A DNA stretch of 64,000 nt from Curtobacterium sp. TC1 (GCF_019844075.1 NZ_CP081964.1:2232001-2296000); one strand, 5' to 3'; shown: positions 45,403-54,891, counted from the first letter of the stretch. Translations and numbers: made by a program. The notes: generated by a model from the letters alone, not told the origin.

Positions 45403-45642
45403 CTACTCGGCGTGGTGCTTGGCGACGTACTTCGGACCGTTGACGCCGTAGCCCGCCTTCGCCATGACCGCGCCGATGACCAGCCCGATGACGACGACCG
45501 CAGCAGAGGCCCAGACGCCCCACGCCTGGTCGAACCAGAAGAACAGCGTGCCTGCCGCGAATCCGATCAGCATGATCACGACGGCGGTCCAGGCGGCCGG
45601 CGAGTGGCCTTCGCCGAGTTCTGCGGGCTCAGTGTTGCTCAC
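45403..45642 (-). CDS. small membrane protein, DUF6704 / HGxxPAAW motif
   Basis: 79 aa with the family hallmark GHSPAAWTAVVIMLIGF and two membrane helices (about residues 17-36 and 43-62), then a short basic tail (KYVAKHHAE). Function unknown; recurrently encoded between the Trp-associated membrane protein and trpC in actinobacteria, as here. GTG 45642 overlaps the preceding stop as GTGA. Confidence 0.85.
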   Translation of the reverse strand: MSNTEPAELGEGHSPAAWTAVVIMLIGFAAGTLFFWFDQAWGVWASAAVVVIGLVIGAVMAKAGYGVNGPKYVAKHHAE

Positions 45643-46304
45643 GGTGCTCCTCGTTCTGCTCCGGCGTCGTCGGTCGACCGACGCCCATCCGATCCTACCG
45701 TGCCGGCGGTCGGGTCGACCCCAGCACTGAGGTCGTCCCAGTCCACGACGGCGTCACGCTCGACCGGTGCCTTCGCGCGGGCGTCGGCCGCAGCGCCGGC
45801 CGTGGCCGCGCCGTACTTCCGGCTCGGGCCTGGCCAGGCGCGCTGCACCACGATGACGACGACGCCGAGCAGCACGGCGAGCACGCCACCGACGATCCCG
45901 ACGGCCGGCCAGAGCGACACGTCCACTCCGGACACGACACGGCGCACGGCGGCCAGGTCGCTGACCCCGGCCACCTCGCCGACCGCACCCTTCGCGGCGG
46001 CGATCGGGTCACCGAGGGCGGTGATGCCGCTGACCACGACGCCGACGCCCAGCAGGATCTCGACGCACGCGAGCACGACGCGCAGGACCCGGCCCGCGAT
46101 CGTCATCGCGAGGAACAGCGCCAGACTCGCGATCGCCAGGGCGGTGTACTGCGGCACCACCGCGGCTCCGTCGGCGTCGACCGTCGAGGTGACCGCAGCA
46201 CCGTCGTGCAGGTCCACCGTGAACCAGGTCTGCGTCCACGAGAGCATGACGACGCCGGCGACGAGCAGTCCGGCGACGACGACGATCGGACGCGAGCGCT
46301 TCAC
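45639..46304 (-). CDS. Trp biosynthesis-associated membrane protein (TIGR02234 family)
   Basis: 221 aa with four hydrophobic segments (starting RPIVVVAGLLVAGVVMLSW; others around 54-75, 78-97 and 130-152), a conserved SWTQTWF near the first helix and a polar C-terminal tail. The family is defined by its place in actinobacterial trp operons; a role in tryptophan or precursor handling is suspected but unproven. GTG 46304 overlaps the trpE stop. Confidence 0.88.
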   Translation of the reverse strand: MKRSRPIVVVAGLLVAGVVMLSWTQTWFTVDLHDGAAVTSTVDADGAAVVPQYTALAIASLALFLAMTIAGRVLRVVLACVEILLGVGVVVSGITALGDPIAAAKGAVGEVAGVSDLAAVRRVVSGVDVSLWPAVGIVGGVLAVLLGVVVIVVQRAWPGPSRKYGAATAGAAADARAKAPVERDAVVDWDDLSAGVDPTAGTVGSDGRRSTDDAGAERGAP

Positions 46305-47845
46305 GAGCGCACCTCGCGCATCCGGTTCGCCGTGGCCACGGCCCGCAGCGGTGCGGCCGCCTTGTTGATGGTCTCCTCGTGCTCGGTCGCGGGGTCGGAG
46401 TCGGCCACCAGGCCGGCGCCCGCCTGCACGCGGGCCACGCCGTCCTCGATGAGGGCGGTCCGGATCGCGATCGCGATGTCCGCGTCGCCGGCGAAGTCGA
46501 AGTAGCCGACGACCCCGGCGTAGGCACCGCGCTTCGCCGGCTCGAGCTCGTCGATGATCTCCAGCGCGCGGGGCTTCGGCGCGCCCGACAGCGTGCCCGC
46601 CGGGAACGTCGCCCGGAACACGTCGATGGCGGTCATCCCCGGGCGCACCGCACCCTCGACGCTCGACACCAGGTGCATGATGTGGCTGAACCGCTCGACC
46701 GTCATGAACTCGGTGACCGCGACGCTGCCGGGCTCGCAGACCTTCTGCAGGTCGTTGCGGGCCAGGTCGACGAGCATCAGGTGCTCGGCGCGCTCCTTCG
46801 GGTCGTCGAGCAGGTCGTCGCCGAACCGGACGTCCTCTTCCGGGGTCGCACCGCGCGGGCGCGACCCGGCGATCGGGTGCGTGATGGCGCGGCCGGACTG
46901 CACCTTCACCAGCGCCTCGGGCGAGGCGCCGACGATCCAGTAGCGCTCGTCGGCGGTGTCCGCCAGGGCGAGGAAGTACATGTAGGGACTCGGGTTCAGG
47001 GTCCGGAGCACGCGGTACACGTCGAGCGGGTCGGCCGTCACCTCGTGGTCGAACCGCTGCGAGACGACGACCTGGAACACGTCGCCGTCGCGGATGAACT
47101 CCTTGGAGCGCTCGACCGCGGCCATGTACTCGTCCGGCGTGGAGCGGTGCGTCGGCGTCGGCTCCGCGATCTCGAAGGCCTCGGCGACGGTCGCGACGCT
47201 CGGCTGCACCAGGTCGGCCTGCAGGCGGTCGAGGCGGCGCTGCGCGTCGGCCCACAGGGTGTCGGCGTCGTCGGTGCCGTCGTTGAGCACGCTCGCGACG
47301 AGCAGGACGAGCCCCGTGCGGTGGTCGAGCGCGACGAGCTCGGAGACGAACGACAGCGCCTGTCCGGGCACGTCGAAGTCGGCCGGCGGCACGTTCGGCA
47401 GGTGCTCCAGCTGGCGGACGGCCTCCCAGCCGATGAACCCGACGGTCCCGCCGACGAGCGGCGGCGAGCCGGGCACCCGCGGAGTGGCCCAGCGCTCGTG
47501 CAGGCGCGCGAGGACCTCGAGCGGTTCGCCGTCGAGCGAGCCGACGGCGCGCTCGGCGTCGATGCCGGTGTCGATCCAGGCGGCGCGGTCGCCGTCCTGC
47601 GTCAGGACGCCGAAGCTCCGCACGCCGACGAACGACCAGCGCGACCAGAGGCCGCCCTGGCCGGCGGACTCGAGCAGGAACGACCCGGGACGGCCGTCGG
47701 CGAGCTTGCGGTAGACGCCGACCGGCGTCTCGCTGTCGGCGTAGAGCGCGCGCACCACCGGGACGACACGGTGGTCGCCCAGCAGGGCGTCGAACTCCGG
47801 CCGGGAGGTCGTGTGCGGCGCGTCGGAGATCGTCGCGGTCGTCAT
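46301..47845 (-). CDS. trpE: anthranilate synthase component I
   Basis: Makes anthranilate from chorismate, using ammonia from the TrpG glutaminase. 514 aa; chorismate-binding core with [30 protein letters not shown], and [23 protein letters not shown]. The N-terminal LLESA motif, part of the Trp feedback site, is present (SFLLESAGQ). ATG 47845 overlaps the hisI stop as ATGA. No trpG or trpD in the cluster. Confidence 0.96.
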   Translation of the reverse strand: MTTATISDAPHTTSRPEFDALLGDHRVVPVVRALYADSETPVGVYRKLADGRPGSFLLESAGQGGLWSRWSFVGVRSFGVLTQDGDRAAWIDTGIDAERAVGSLDGEPLEVLARLHERWATPRVPGSPPLVGGTVGFIGWEAVRQLEHLPNVPPADFDVPGQALSFVSELVALDHRTGLVLLVASVLNDGTDDADTLWADAQRRLDRLQADLVQPSVATVAEAFEIAEPTPTHRSTPDEYMAAVERSKEFIRDGDVFQVVVSQRFDHEVTADPLDVYRVLRTLNPSPYMYFLALADTADERYWIVGASPEALVKVQSGRAITHPIAGSRPRGATPEEDVRFGDDLLDDPKERAEHLMLVDLARNDLQKVCEPGSVAVTEFMTVERFSHIMHLVSSVEGAVRPGMTAIDVFRATFPAGTLSGAPKPRALEIIDELEPAKRGAYAGVVGYFDFAGDADIAIAIRTALIEDGVARVQAGAGLVADSDPATEHEETINKAAAPLRAVATANRMREVRS

Positions 47846-48270
47846 CGGGTCGCCTCCACTGCCGTCTCGGCCGGGGCAGACGCGGTCGCGTCCGTCGGCG
47901 CAGACGCGGTCACGGGCGTCAGCGGGTCGACGTCGAAGCACCGGTGCGCACCGGTGTGGCACGCGGCCCCGACCTGCTGCACCGTGACGAGGAGCGTGTC
48001 GTCGTCGCAGTCCAGAGCGGCACCGCGCACGTACTGGGCGTGCCCCGAGGTGTCGCCCTTCCGCCAGTACTCGTTCCGCGACCGCGACCAGAAGGTCACG
48101 CGCCCCTCGGTGAGGGTGCGGCGGAGCGCTTCCCGGTCCATGTACCCGAGCATGAGGACGTCCTTCGACGACTCCTCTTGCACGATGGCGGGGAGCAGCC
48201 CGTCCGCACCGAAACGTGCGCGGTCGAGGACCGCCTCGGTGTCGGTGCTGGTGCTGGTGCTGTCGGTCAT
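47842..48270 (-). CDS. hisI: phosphoribosyl-AMP cyclohydrolase
   Basis: Third step of histidine synthesis: opens the adenine ring of PR-AMP. 142 aa; zinc and Mg ligands in [20 protein letters not shown] and the conserved [14 protein letters not shown]. Monofunctional: no PR-ATP pyrophosphohydrolase domain, which hisE encodes separately. The Ala/Thr-rich 25-residue tail is unusual. AGGAG lies 4 bases before the ATG; stop overlaps trpE. Confidence 0.95.
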   Translation of the reverse strand: MTDSTSTSTDTEAVLDRARFGADGLLPAIVQEESSKDVLMLGYMDREALRRTLTEGRVTFWSRSRNEYWRKGDTSGHAQYVRGAALDCDDDTLLVTVQQVGAACHTGAHRCFDVDPLTPVTASAPTDATASAPAETAVEATR

Positions 48271-48321
48271 GAGACTCCTAGCCTACGGCGGCGGATCGGC
48301 GGAAGGCGGCGGTTCGGCGCT

Positions 48322-49107
48322 TCAGCGGACGGCGTGACCGGTCGCGCGCAGCGCGGCCTTGACGTCGCCCACCGTCATCTCGCCACGGTGGAAGACGGAC
48401 GCGGCGAGGAGGGCATCCGCACCCGCGTCGACGGCGGGGGCGAAGTGCTCGACCCGACCCGCGCCTCCCGAGGCGATCACCGGGACGCGCGCGACCGAGC
48501 GCACCGCGGTCACGAGTTCGAGGTCGAACCCGTTCTTCGTGCCGTCCGCGTCGATGGAGTTGACGAGCAGCTCGCCCGCGCCGCGCTCGACGGCGTCTCG
48601 CGCCCAGGCGATCGCGTCGATGTCCGTCTCGGTGCGGCCGCCGTGCGTGGTGACCACGAAACCGGACGCGGTCCGGTCGGAGCGCTTGACGTCGAGCGAC
48701 AGCACGACGGCCTGCGCGCCGAAGCGGTCGGCGATCTCGCCGACCAGGTCGGGCCGGGCGATCGCGGCGCTGTTCACGCCGATCTTGTCCGCGCCGCACT
48801 GCTGTAGGCGGGAGACGTCGTCGACGGAGCGGACGCCGCCGCCCACCGTGAGCGGGATGAAGACCTGCTCGGCGGTGCGGGTGACCGTGTCGTACATCGT
48901 CGCGCGGTTCTCGACCGTGGCGCCCACGTCGAGGAAGGTCAGCTCGTCGGCACCCTGCTCGTAGTAGCGGGCGGCGAGCTCGACCGGGTCACCGGCGTCC
49001 TGCAGGTCGAGGAAGTTGACGCCCTTGACGACCCGGCCGCCCTTGACGTCGAGGCACGGGATGACCCGGACGGCCACGCCGCCGAGCGCCGTGGCTGCCG
49101 CGGTCAC
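48322..49107 (-). CDS. hisF: imidazole glycerol phosphate synthase, cyclase subunit
   Basis: Cyclase partner of the HisH glutaminase; makes imidazole glycerol phosphate and AICAR. 261-aa TIM barrel with [15 protein letters not shown] (catalytic Asp), [24 protein letters not shown] (second Asp) and [11 protein letters not shown] 49107 overlaps the hisG stop; a start nearer VRVIPCLD is possible. hisH is absent here. Confidence 0.95.
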   Translation of the reverse strand: MTAAATALGGVAVRVIPCLDVKGGRVVKGVNFLDLQDAGDPVELAARYYEQGADELTFLDVGATVENRATMYDTVTRTAEQVFIPLTVGGGVRSVDDVSRLQQCGADKIGVNSAAIARPDLVGEIADRFGAQAVVLSLDVKRSDRTASGFVVTTHGGRTETDIDAIAWARDAVERGAGELLVNSIDADGTKNGFDLELVTAVRSVARVPVIASGGAGRVEHFAPAVDAGADALLAASVFHRGEMTVGDVKAALRATGHAVR

Positions 49108-49943
49108 AGTCGGGCCGCGTGGATCGGGCTGACGAGGATCGCACGGGCGCCGAGGTCGTACAGGGCGTCCATGATCAGGTTCGCGTCGTCGCGCGGGATC
49201 ATCACGCGCACCGCGGACCAGTCGCGGCCGTGCAGCGGCGACACCGTCGGCGACTCGATGCCGGAGGCGACCGCCGTCGCCTGCTCGAGCAGGGCGGTCG
49301 GGATGTCGTAGTCGAGCATCACGTAGCCGCGGGCGACGAGCACGCCCTGCAGCCGACGACGGAGCACGTCGATGCCGGGGATCGTCTCGTCGGTCGACAC
49401 CAGCAGCGCCGTCGACTCGAGGATGACCGGGCCGAAGATCTCGAGGCCGGCCTGTCGCAGCGTGCTGCCCGTCGACACGACGTCGGCCACGGCGTCGGCG
49501 ACCCCGAGGCGCACGGCGCTCTCGACCGCGCCGTCGAGCTTGACGAGCGTGGCGGTCACGCCGTGGCGGGTGAGGAAGTCCCCCACCAGGCCCGGGTAGC
49601 TCGTCGCGACGCGGACCCCGTCGAGGTCCTGCAGGGTGCTGAAGCGGCCCGGCGTACCGGCGAACCGGAAGGTGGAGTCCGCGAAGCCGAGCGCGTCGAC
49701 CTCGTGCGCCTCGGATCCGGAGTCGAGCAGCAGGTCGCGCCCGGTGATGCCGACGTCGAGCGCACCGGAACCGACGTAGGTCGCGATGTCCCGCGGGCGG
49801 AGGAAGAAGAACTCGACACCGTTGCGCTCGTCGAGCAGGTGCAGTGCCTTCGGGTCACGCCGACCGGCGTACCCGGCCTCGCGCAGCATGTCGGACGCGG
49901 TCTCGGACAGGGAACCCTTGTTGGGCACGGCGATGCGGAGCAT
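49104..49943 (-). CDS. hisG: ATP phosphoribosyltransferase, long form
   Basis: First, feedback-controlled step of histidine synthesis. 279 aa: catalytic domains ([42 protein letters not shown] phosphate loop) plus the C-terminal regulatory domain of the long, HisZ-independent form ([19 protein letters not shown]). 46 bp downstream of hisE; overlaps hisF by 4 bases. Confidence 0.95.
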   Translation of the reverse strand: MLRIAVPNKGSLSETASDMLREAGYAGRRDPKALHLLDERNGVEFFFLRPRDIATYVGSGALDVGITGRDLLLDSGSEAHEVDALGFADSTFRFAGTPGRFSTLQDLDGVRVATSYPGLVGDFLTRHGVTATLVKLDGAVESAVRLGVADAVADVVSTGSTLRQAGLEIFGPVILESTALLVSTDETIPGIDVLRRRLQGVLVARGYVMLDYDIPTALLEQATAVASGIESPTVSPLHGRDWSAVRVMIPRDDANLIMDALYDLGARAILVSPIHAARL

Positions 49944-49989
49944 CAGGAGGTCTGCTTTCTGGGAGGGGTGTCGGCGGCTGATCAGCGGA

Positions 49990-50253
49990 TCAGAGATGTC
50001 GCCAGACGTCCGCCGGGGTGAGCCCCTTGGCGACCATGAGCACCTGGAGGTGGTAGATCAGCTGGGAGATCTCCTCCGAGGTGCGCTCGTCGCCCTCGTA
50101 CTCGGCCGCCATCCAGACCTCGGCCGCTTCTTCCACGATCTTCTTGCCGATCTGGTGCACGCCGGCGTCCAGTTCGGCGACGGTGCCGGAGCCCTCGGGG
50201 CGCGTGCGCGCCTTCTCGGTGAGCTCCTGGAACAGGTCGTCGAACGTCTTCAC
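49990..50253 (-). CDS. hisE: phosphoribosyl-ATP pyrophosphatase
   Basis: Second step of histidine synthesis: PR-ATP to PR-AMP. 87-aa all-alpha MazG-like protein ([40 protein letters not shown]). I chose GTG 50253: it gives the standard start and length and has TAGCCT 7 bases upstream. The ATG at 50316, overlapping the rpe stop as ATGA, would add 21 residues; both starts could be used, one coupled and one leaderless. Confidence 0.93.
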   Translation of the reverse strand: MKTFDDLFQELTEKARTRPEGSGTVAELDAGVHQIGKKIVEEAAEVWMAAEYEGDERTSEEISQLIYHLQVLMVAKGLTPADVWRHL

Positions 50254-50260
50254 GCGGTCC

Positions 50261-50266
50261 AGGCTA
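50261..50266 (-). promoter_or_regulatory. -10 box of hisE (leaderless layout)
   Basis: TAGCCT, 7 bases before the hisE GTG. Would allow his/trp transcription independent of rpe. Confidence 0.45.
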
Positions 50267-50312
50267 CCGGTCTCCGCTGACGCTTCCGACGTACCGTCCG
50301 GACGGGTCGCGC

Positions 50313-50972
50313 TCATGCCCGCGCCCGGGCGGCCGCTTCGCGCAGGTCGGTGATGCGCTGGGCGGGCTCACCGCCGTAGACGGCCGACCCGGCGACGAGC
50401 GTGTCGGCGCCGCTGCGCACGGCCTCGGGCACGGTGTCCACCGAGATGCCGCCGTCGACCTCGAGCCACACGTCGAGCCCGGAGGCGTCGACGGCCGCGC
50501 GGGCATCGGCGAGCTTCGGCATGACGGACGGCATGAACGACTGGCCGCCGAACCCGGGCTCGACGGTCATGAGCAGGATCATGTCGTAGGCGTCGAGGTG
50601 GTGCAGCACCTGCGTGATCGGGGTGCCGGGCTTCACGGCGACGGCCGCGCGGGCACCGTTCGACCGGATCGCGGCGGCGGTCGCCACCGGGTCGTCGGCT
50701 GCCTCGAAGTGGAACGTGACGCTCGACGCACCGGTCTCGGCGTACTTCGGCGCGTTGACGTCGGCGTCGGTCACCATGAGGTGCACGTCGAGCGGCACCG
50801 GGGACACCTGCTGCAGGCGCTCGACGATCGGCAGGCCGAGCGTGAGGTTCGGTACGAAGTGGTTGTCCATCACGTCGACGTGCACCAGGTCGGCGGTCTC
50901 GATGCGGTGGAGTTCACGCTCGAGGTTCGCGAAGTCGGCGGACAGGATGCTCGGCGAGATGCGGATCGTCAC
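50313..50972 (-). CDS. rpe: ribulose-phosphate 3-epimerase
   Basis: Interconverts ribulose-5-P and xylulose-5-P in the pentose phosphate pathway. 219-aa TIM barrel: [30 protein letters not shown] (metal His/Asp), [20 protein letters not shown] 50972 follows TAGGAT by 6 bases with no ribosome binding site. It heads the his/trp run, linking pentose phosphates to PRPP-consuming pathways. Confidence 0.96.
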   Translation of the reverse strand: MTIRISPSILSADFANLERELHRIETADLVHVDVMDNHFVPNLTLGLPIVERLQQVSPVPLDVHLMVTDADVNAPKYAETGASSVTFHFEAADDPVATAAAIRSNGARAAVAVKPGTPITQVLHHLDAYDMILLMTVEPGFGGQSFMPSVMPKLADARAAVDASGLDVWLEVDGGISVDTVPEAVRSGADTLVAGSAVYGGEPAQRITDLREAAARARA

Positions 50973-50978
50973 CCGACG

Positions 50979-50984
50979 ATCCTA
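50979..50984 (-). promoter_or_regulatory. -10 box of rpe (leaderless layout)
   Basis: TAGGAT, 6 bases before the rpe GTG. Likely main promoter of the rpe-his-trp supraoperon. Confidence 0.55.
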
Positions 50985-51044
50985 CCGGCGTGCGCCTGCC
51001 CGGCTGCGCTGCCCGGGTGCGCGTGGCGCCGTCCGGGGGCGGGG

Positions 51045-51644
51045 TCAGCCGTCGCCGAGGGCGCGCGTGCCGAGGTCGGACCGGAGCATCGTCCCGAGGG
51101 CGGCGTCGACCAGCCGCTCGCCCTGGGGGCGGTCGATCCGGCGCGCCACGACGAGGGCCGCGATCCCCTGCATGGTCGCGGCGAACAAAAGCTTGAAGAC
51201 GGTCCGGGCGTCCTCGCCGGGCTCCGGCGCGGACGCACCGAGCGCGCCGTCGAGCACGGCGAACAGCGATTCGGCGGCGGTCTGCACGGGCCCCGACCGG
51301 CCGGCCGTCGACGCCTGGAACATGAGGTCCATGAGCGCCGCGTCGTCGACGGCGAAGTCGACGTACGCCAGGGCGACCCGGCGGAACCGGTCGTCGAGGT
51401 CGCCAGACCCGGAGAGTGCCCGGCGCACCGCGGTGGTCAGTCGTTCGAAGCCGAGCACGGCGAGGGCATCGAGGAGTGCCTGGCGGTCGACGAAGTGGCT
51501 CCGCGGCGCACCGTGGCTGACCCCGGCCCGCCGCGCCAGGTCACGGAGGGACAACCCGTCGACGCCGTCCTCGCGCAGGACCTGGACGGCCTCGTCGAGC
51601 AGCACGGTCCGCAGGTTCCCGTGGTGGAAGGGACGCTCCGGCAT
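51045..51644 (-). CDS. TetR-family transcriptional regulator
   Basis: 199 aa. N-terminal helix-turn-helix (residues about 9-55; LREDGVDGLSLRDLARRAGVSHGAPRSHFVDRQALLDAL), then an all-alpha ligand domain similar to TetR_C WHG-type. Divergent from the NmrA-like gene, with two matching palindromes between; presumably represses both. The ATG follows TAGGCT by 6 bases. Inducer unknown. The pair interrupts the otherwise conserved rsmB-rpe neighbourhood. Confidence 0.92.
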   Translation of the reverse strand: MPERPFHHGNLRTVLLDEAVQVLREDGVDGLSLRDLARRAGVSHGAPRSHFVDRQALLDALAVLGFERLTTAVRRALSGSGDLDDRFRRVALAYVDFAVDDAALMDLMFQASTAGRSGPVQTAAESLFAVLDGALGASAPEPGEDARTVFKLLFAATMQGIAALVVARRIDRPQGERLVDAALGTMLRSDLGTRALGDG

Positions 51645-51650
51645 GGCACC

Positions 51651-51656
51651 AGCCTA
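51651..51656 (-). promoter_or_regulatory. -10 box of tetR gene (leaderless layout)
   Basis: TAGGCT, 6 bases before the ATG of the TetR regulator. Confidence 0.5.
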
Positions 51657-51665
51657 GTGCGACCC

Positions 51666-51696
51666 TAGGCATTGCCTATTTTCTAGTCACTGCCTA
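51666..51696. promoter_or_regulatory. double TetR operator
   Basis: Two 13-bp palindromes: TAGGCATTGCCTA (51666-51678, perfect around a central T) and TAGTCACTGCCTA (51684-51696, one pair mismatched). Centres are 18 bp apart. The first overlaps the -35, the second the -10 of the plus-strand gene. Confidence 0.75.
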
Positions 51697-51700
51697 GATT
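51672..51700 (+). promoter_or_regulatory. promoter of NmrA-like gene (leaderless layout)
   Basis: -35 TTGCCT (51672-51677), 17-bp spacer, -10 TAGATT (51695-51700), then 6 bases to the ATG. No ribosome binding site. Confidence 0.65.
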
Positions 51701-51706
51701 GGGCGG

Positions 51707-52360
51707 ATGACACCTCGACAGCACCTGCTCGTGTTCGGCGCCACCGGACAGACCGGCCAGCACCTCACCCGGCTCGCGCTCGATGCCGGACACCGCGTCC
51801 GCGCCGTCGTCCGGACACCGTCGAAGCTGGCGGTCCAGCACGACGACCTGCAGGTCGTGCAGGGCTCGGTCACCGACGGCCTCGACCTCGACGCGCTGCT
51901 CGACGGCGTGACGGGCGTGGTCGTGATGCTCGGGGACGTCGCCGCGCAGCGCGAGCGACCGGTCAACACCGCGTTCGTCCGCACGCTCGTGCCGGCCATG
52001 CGCCGGAGCGGCACCCGGCGGCTGCTGTACCAGGCCGGTGGGCTGAGTGCGCCTCCCGGCAAGCGGCTCGCGCCCGTGCTCCGCCTCGTCCGGTCGACGC
52101 TCGCGCGGGAGTACATCGGGCAGCACGCGGACAACGAGTCGGTGATGCGCTACCTCGACGCCGAGGCGCGGGACATCGCCTGGACGGTCCACCGCGCCGG
52201 CATCGGCTCGGACGGCCCCTCCAAGGGCGAGCTGCGCCGCTCGGCGCGGTGGATCAGCATCGGCACCTTCCGGGACTGCGCCGCGTACAACCTGCGCACC
52301 CTGTTCGACGACACGGCCGTGCACACGTGCGACGGCAGTGCCTACCGACGGTCGCGCTGA
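51707..52360 (+). CDS. NAD(P)-binding NmrA/SDR-like protein
   Basis: 217 aa, atypical SDR with an N-terminal GATGQTGQHL nucleotide-binding motif and no YxxxK catalytic pair at the usual place; resembles NmrA/YwnB-like redox-sensing or NAD(P)H-binding proteins. Likely under the divergent TetR regulator, so probably induced by a small molecule or stress. A short hairpin separates it from convergent rsmB. Confidence 0.87.
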   Translation: MTPRQHLLVFGATGQTGQHLTRLALDAGHRVRAVVRTPSKLAVQHDDLQVVQGSVTDGLDLDALLDGVTGVVVMLGDVAAQRERPVNTAFVRTLVPAMRRSGTRRLLYQAGGLSAPPGKRLAPVLRLVRSTLAREYIGQHADNESVMRYLDAEARDIAWTVHRAGIGSDGPSKGELRRSARWISIGTFRDCAAYNLRTLFDDTAVHTCDGSAYRRSR

Positions 52361-52382
52361 GCCCCGTCCCGGTCGGCGGGGC
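52361..52382. terminator. compact bidirectional terminator
   Basis: GCCCCG (52361-52366) pairs with CGGGGC (52377-52382) in the 24-bp gap between two convergent stop codons. Confidence 0.5.
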
Positions 52383-52384
52383 GG

Positions 52385-53959
52385 TCAGCCGACACGACGG
52401 AACAACGCGATGAACATCGCGTCCGTCCCGACCCGGTGGGGCCAGAGCTGCGCCGTGTTCCCGTCCGCGATCTCCGGGTCGCGAGCGGCGACCCCGCGGA
52501 CGATCGACGCGGTCTCGAGCTGCTCGAGCACTCCCCCGTGCCGGCCCATCAGCGCGTCGACCTGCCCGCGCGTCTCGGCCAGGTGTGGCGAGCACGTCAC
52601 GTACGCGAGCGTCCCACCCGGTGCGAGCACCCGGACCGCGGCGTCGAGCAGCTCGGTCTGCAGCGCCGCGAGCTCCTGGACGTCCTCGGGGGTCTTCCGC
52701 CAGCGCGCCTCCGGCCGACGACGCAGGGCGCCGAGGCCGGTGCACGGCGCGTCGAGCAGGATGCGGTCGAACGTCATCCCGGTGCCGTCACGGCCGTAGC
52801 GCCTCGCGTCGCCCTCGACGACGCGGACGTGGTCGCCGAACACGCCGAGCGCGTTCCGCACGAGTCCGGCGCGCGCCGGCACGAGCTCGTTCGCGACGAG
52901 GGTCGCCCCGCCCTGCTGCGCCTCGGCGGCGAGCAGCGCGGCCTTGCCGCCGGGGCCGGCGCACATGTCGAGCCAGCGCTCCCCCGCGCGGACCTCGGAC
53001 GAGCGGCTCAGCGCGAGGGCGGCGAGCTGCGAGCCCTCGTCCTGCACGCGCAGGCGACCGGCGGCGACGCCCGGCACGCGAGCGGGGTCACCGGAGATGC
53101 CCCGGATCCCGACGGGCGAGACCGGCAGGGCGTCGGCGTCCGGCACGGGGTCGGCGGTCCGGACGGGAGGCACGGTGCCGGTCGCGCCGTCGGCCTCCGG
53201 TTCGTCGTCGGCCGGCACCAGGGCCGCGGGGACGTCGTCCGTACCGGTCGCGTCGACGAACGCGGCATCGGCGTCCTCGTCGGCGTCGGGCACCGTGCGC
53301 GCGGTCGCGGTGGCGACGTCCTCGTCGGTGGCGAGCCCGGGCAGCGCGGCGAGCTGCACCCGGGGCGCGGCGTTGTCGGCGGCGAGCAGGGCGGCGAGCT
53401 CGTCGCGCGAGCGTTCGGCGGCCAGGGCGTCGCGCAGTGCCGAGACGACCCAGACCGGGTGCGACCACCGGGTGGCGAGCAGCGCGTCGCCACCACGGCC
53501 CGCGGTGATCTGCGCGTCCCACTCCGCGTCGGTGCGCGCCGCGATCTTGCGCATCACGGCGTTCACGAAGCCCGTTGCGCGGCGGGCTCCGACCTCGCGC
53601 GCGAGCTCGACCGTGGCGTCGACCGCGGCGTGCGTCGGGGTGCGCATCGCGAGCAGCTGGTGGGCGCCGAGCCGCATGACGTCGAGGACGTCAGCCTCGA
53701 TGTTCTCGGGCCGACGACCGGAGGCCAGCGCGATGATGACGTCGTAGCGGCCGAGCATCCGGATCGAGCCGTAGGTGAGCTCGGTCGCGAACGCGGCGTC
53801 GCGGGCGGTGAGGCCGGCACGGCGGATGCGGGTCGGCAGCAGCAGGTTCGCGTAGGCGTCGTCGACCTGGACGGCACGGAGCACGTCGAACGCGACACGT
53901 CGGGCGTTCGCGGGGCGCGGGCCGCGGCGGGCGCCCCGGGTGTTCGTCGGCTGGCTCAT
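52385..53959 (-). CDS. rsmB: 16S rRNA (cytosine-C5)-methyltransferase RsmB/Sun family
   Basis: S-adenosylmethionine-dependent rRNA methyltransferase, 524 aa. N-terminal NusB-like RNA-binding domain (residues about 18-150), C-terminal Rossmann domain with motif I LDMCAGPGGKAALLA, catalytic motif IV DAPCTGLGALRRRPEARW and motif VI YVTCS. Residues about 215-280 form an acidic Asp/Ala/Pro-rich insert where relatives have a short linker. ATG overlaps the fmt stop as ATGA. Confidence 0.94.
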   Translation of the reverse strand: MSQPTNTRGARRGPRPANARRVAFDVLRAVQVDDAYANLLLPTRIRRAGLTARDAAFATELTYGSIRMLGRYDVIIALASGRRPENIEADVLDVMRLGAHQLLAMRTPTHAAVDATVELAREVGARRATGFVNAVMRKIAARTDAEWDAQITAGRGGDALLATRWSHPVWVVSALRDALAAERSRDELAALLAADNAAPRVQLAALPGLATDEDVATATARTVPDADEDADAAFVDATGTDDVPAALVPADDEPEADGATGTVPPVRTADPVPDADALPVSPVGIRGISGDPARVPGVAAGRLRVQDEGSQLAALALSRSSEVRAGERWLDMCAGPGGKAALLAAEAQQGGATLVANELVPARAGLVRNALGVFGDHVRVVEGDARRYGRDGTGMTFDRILLDAPCTGLGALRRRPEARWRKTPEDVQELAALQTELLDAAVRVLAPGGTLAYVTCSPHLAETRGQVDALMGRHGGVLEQLETASIVRGVAARDPEIADGNTAQLWPHRVGTDAMFIALFRRVG

Positions 53960-54891
53960 GCGAGGACCTTCCCGTCCAGTTCACCCAGGCCGCGGGCCCA
54001 GGCTGCGGCGTCCATCGCCTTCTTGCCGGCCGGCTGCACCTCGAGCAGCGCCAGCGGGGTGTCGGCGGTCCCGACCAGCAGCCGGCCGCCGTGGAGAGCC
54101 AGCGCACCGGGCGCGAGCTGCGGGGCGGGGTCCCCCGCGCCTCCCGTCAGCCGGTTGCTGCGGAGCAGCTTCACCCGGGTCTCGCCGAGGTGGGCGTACG
54201 CGCCGGGCTCGGGGGTGACCCCGCGCAGGCGGGCGTGCACGACGGTCGCCGGAGCACCGAAGTCGATGCGCCCGTCGTCGATCGTGAGCTTCGGCGCGAG
54301 CGTCGGCGCACCGACCTGCTCGGTCGCGACGGCCGCGCCGGCGGCGATGTCGTCGACCACCCGGGCGACGGTCTCGGCGCCGGACTCGGCCATGGCGGCG
54401 AGGACCTCGCCGGAGGTCGCCTCCGGGTCGATGTCGAACGGGTCGGCGGCGTACACCGGACCGGCGTCGAGCGCCTCGACGAGCTGGAAGACGGACGCGG
54501 CGGTGCGGGTGTCCCCCGCCATCACGGCCCGCTGGACCGGCGCGGCGCCGCGGTACGCCGGCAGGTCGGAGAAGTGCAGGTTGACCCAGCCGAGGCGCGG
54601 GGCGTCGAGCGCGGGGCGTCGGAGCAACGCGCCGTACGCGACGATGACGCCGAGGTCGACGTCGAGGTCGGCGATGCGCGCGGTCACCGCGCCGTCGACG
54701 CGGCTGGCCTCGATGACGGGCAGTCCGAGCTCCGCGGCGACCTGCGCGACCGGTGTCGGCGTCAGCACGCGCTTCCGGCCCTGCGGTGTCGGCGGACGCG
54801 TGAGGACCGCGGCGATCTCGTGGTCGGACGCCGCCAGGCGACGGAGGGTGGGGACGGCCGCAGCGGGGCTGCCGGCGACGACGAGACGCAT
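53956..54891 (-). CDS. fmt: methionyl-tRNA formyltransferase
   Basis: Formylates initiator Met-tRNA, 311 aa. Formyl-transferase domain with VAYGALLRRPALD, the catalytic HFSDLPAYRGAAPVQRA (Asn/His/Asp network; here NLHFSDLP) and a C-terminal tRNA-binding OB-like domain. ATG 54891 has GGAGG 9 bases upstream; the frame open to 55554 is a shadow. 54137-54150 carries a coding copy of the GACGGGAGGC motif. Upstream of rsmB in an fmt-rsmB operon. Confidence 0.96.
   Translation of the reverse strand: MRLVVAGSPAAAVPTLRRLAASDHEIAAVLTRPPTPQGRKRVLTPTPVAQVAAELGLPVIEASRVDGAVTARIADLDVDLGVIVAYGALLRRPALDAPRLGWVNLHFSDLPAYRGAAPVQRAVMAGDTRTAASVFQLVEALDAGPVYAADPFDIDPEATSGEVLAAMAESGAETVARVVDDIAAGAAVATEQVGAPTLAPKLTIDDGRIDFGAPATVVHARLRGVTPEPGAYAHLGETRVKLLRSNRLTGGAGDPAPQLAPGALALHGGRLLVGTADTPLALLEVQPAGKKAMDAAAWARGLGELDGKVLA

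Noticed and set aside
47846..51000. Trp or T-box attenuator before the trp genes
   Set aside because: No Trp-codon leader or terminator/antiterminator pair; trpE is directly coupled to hisI.
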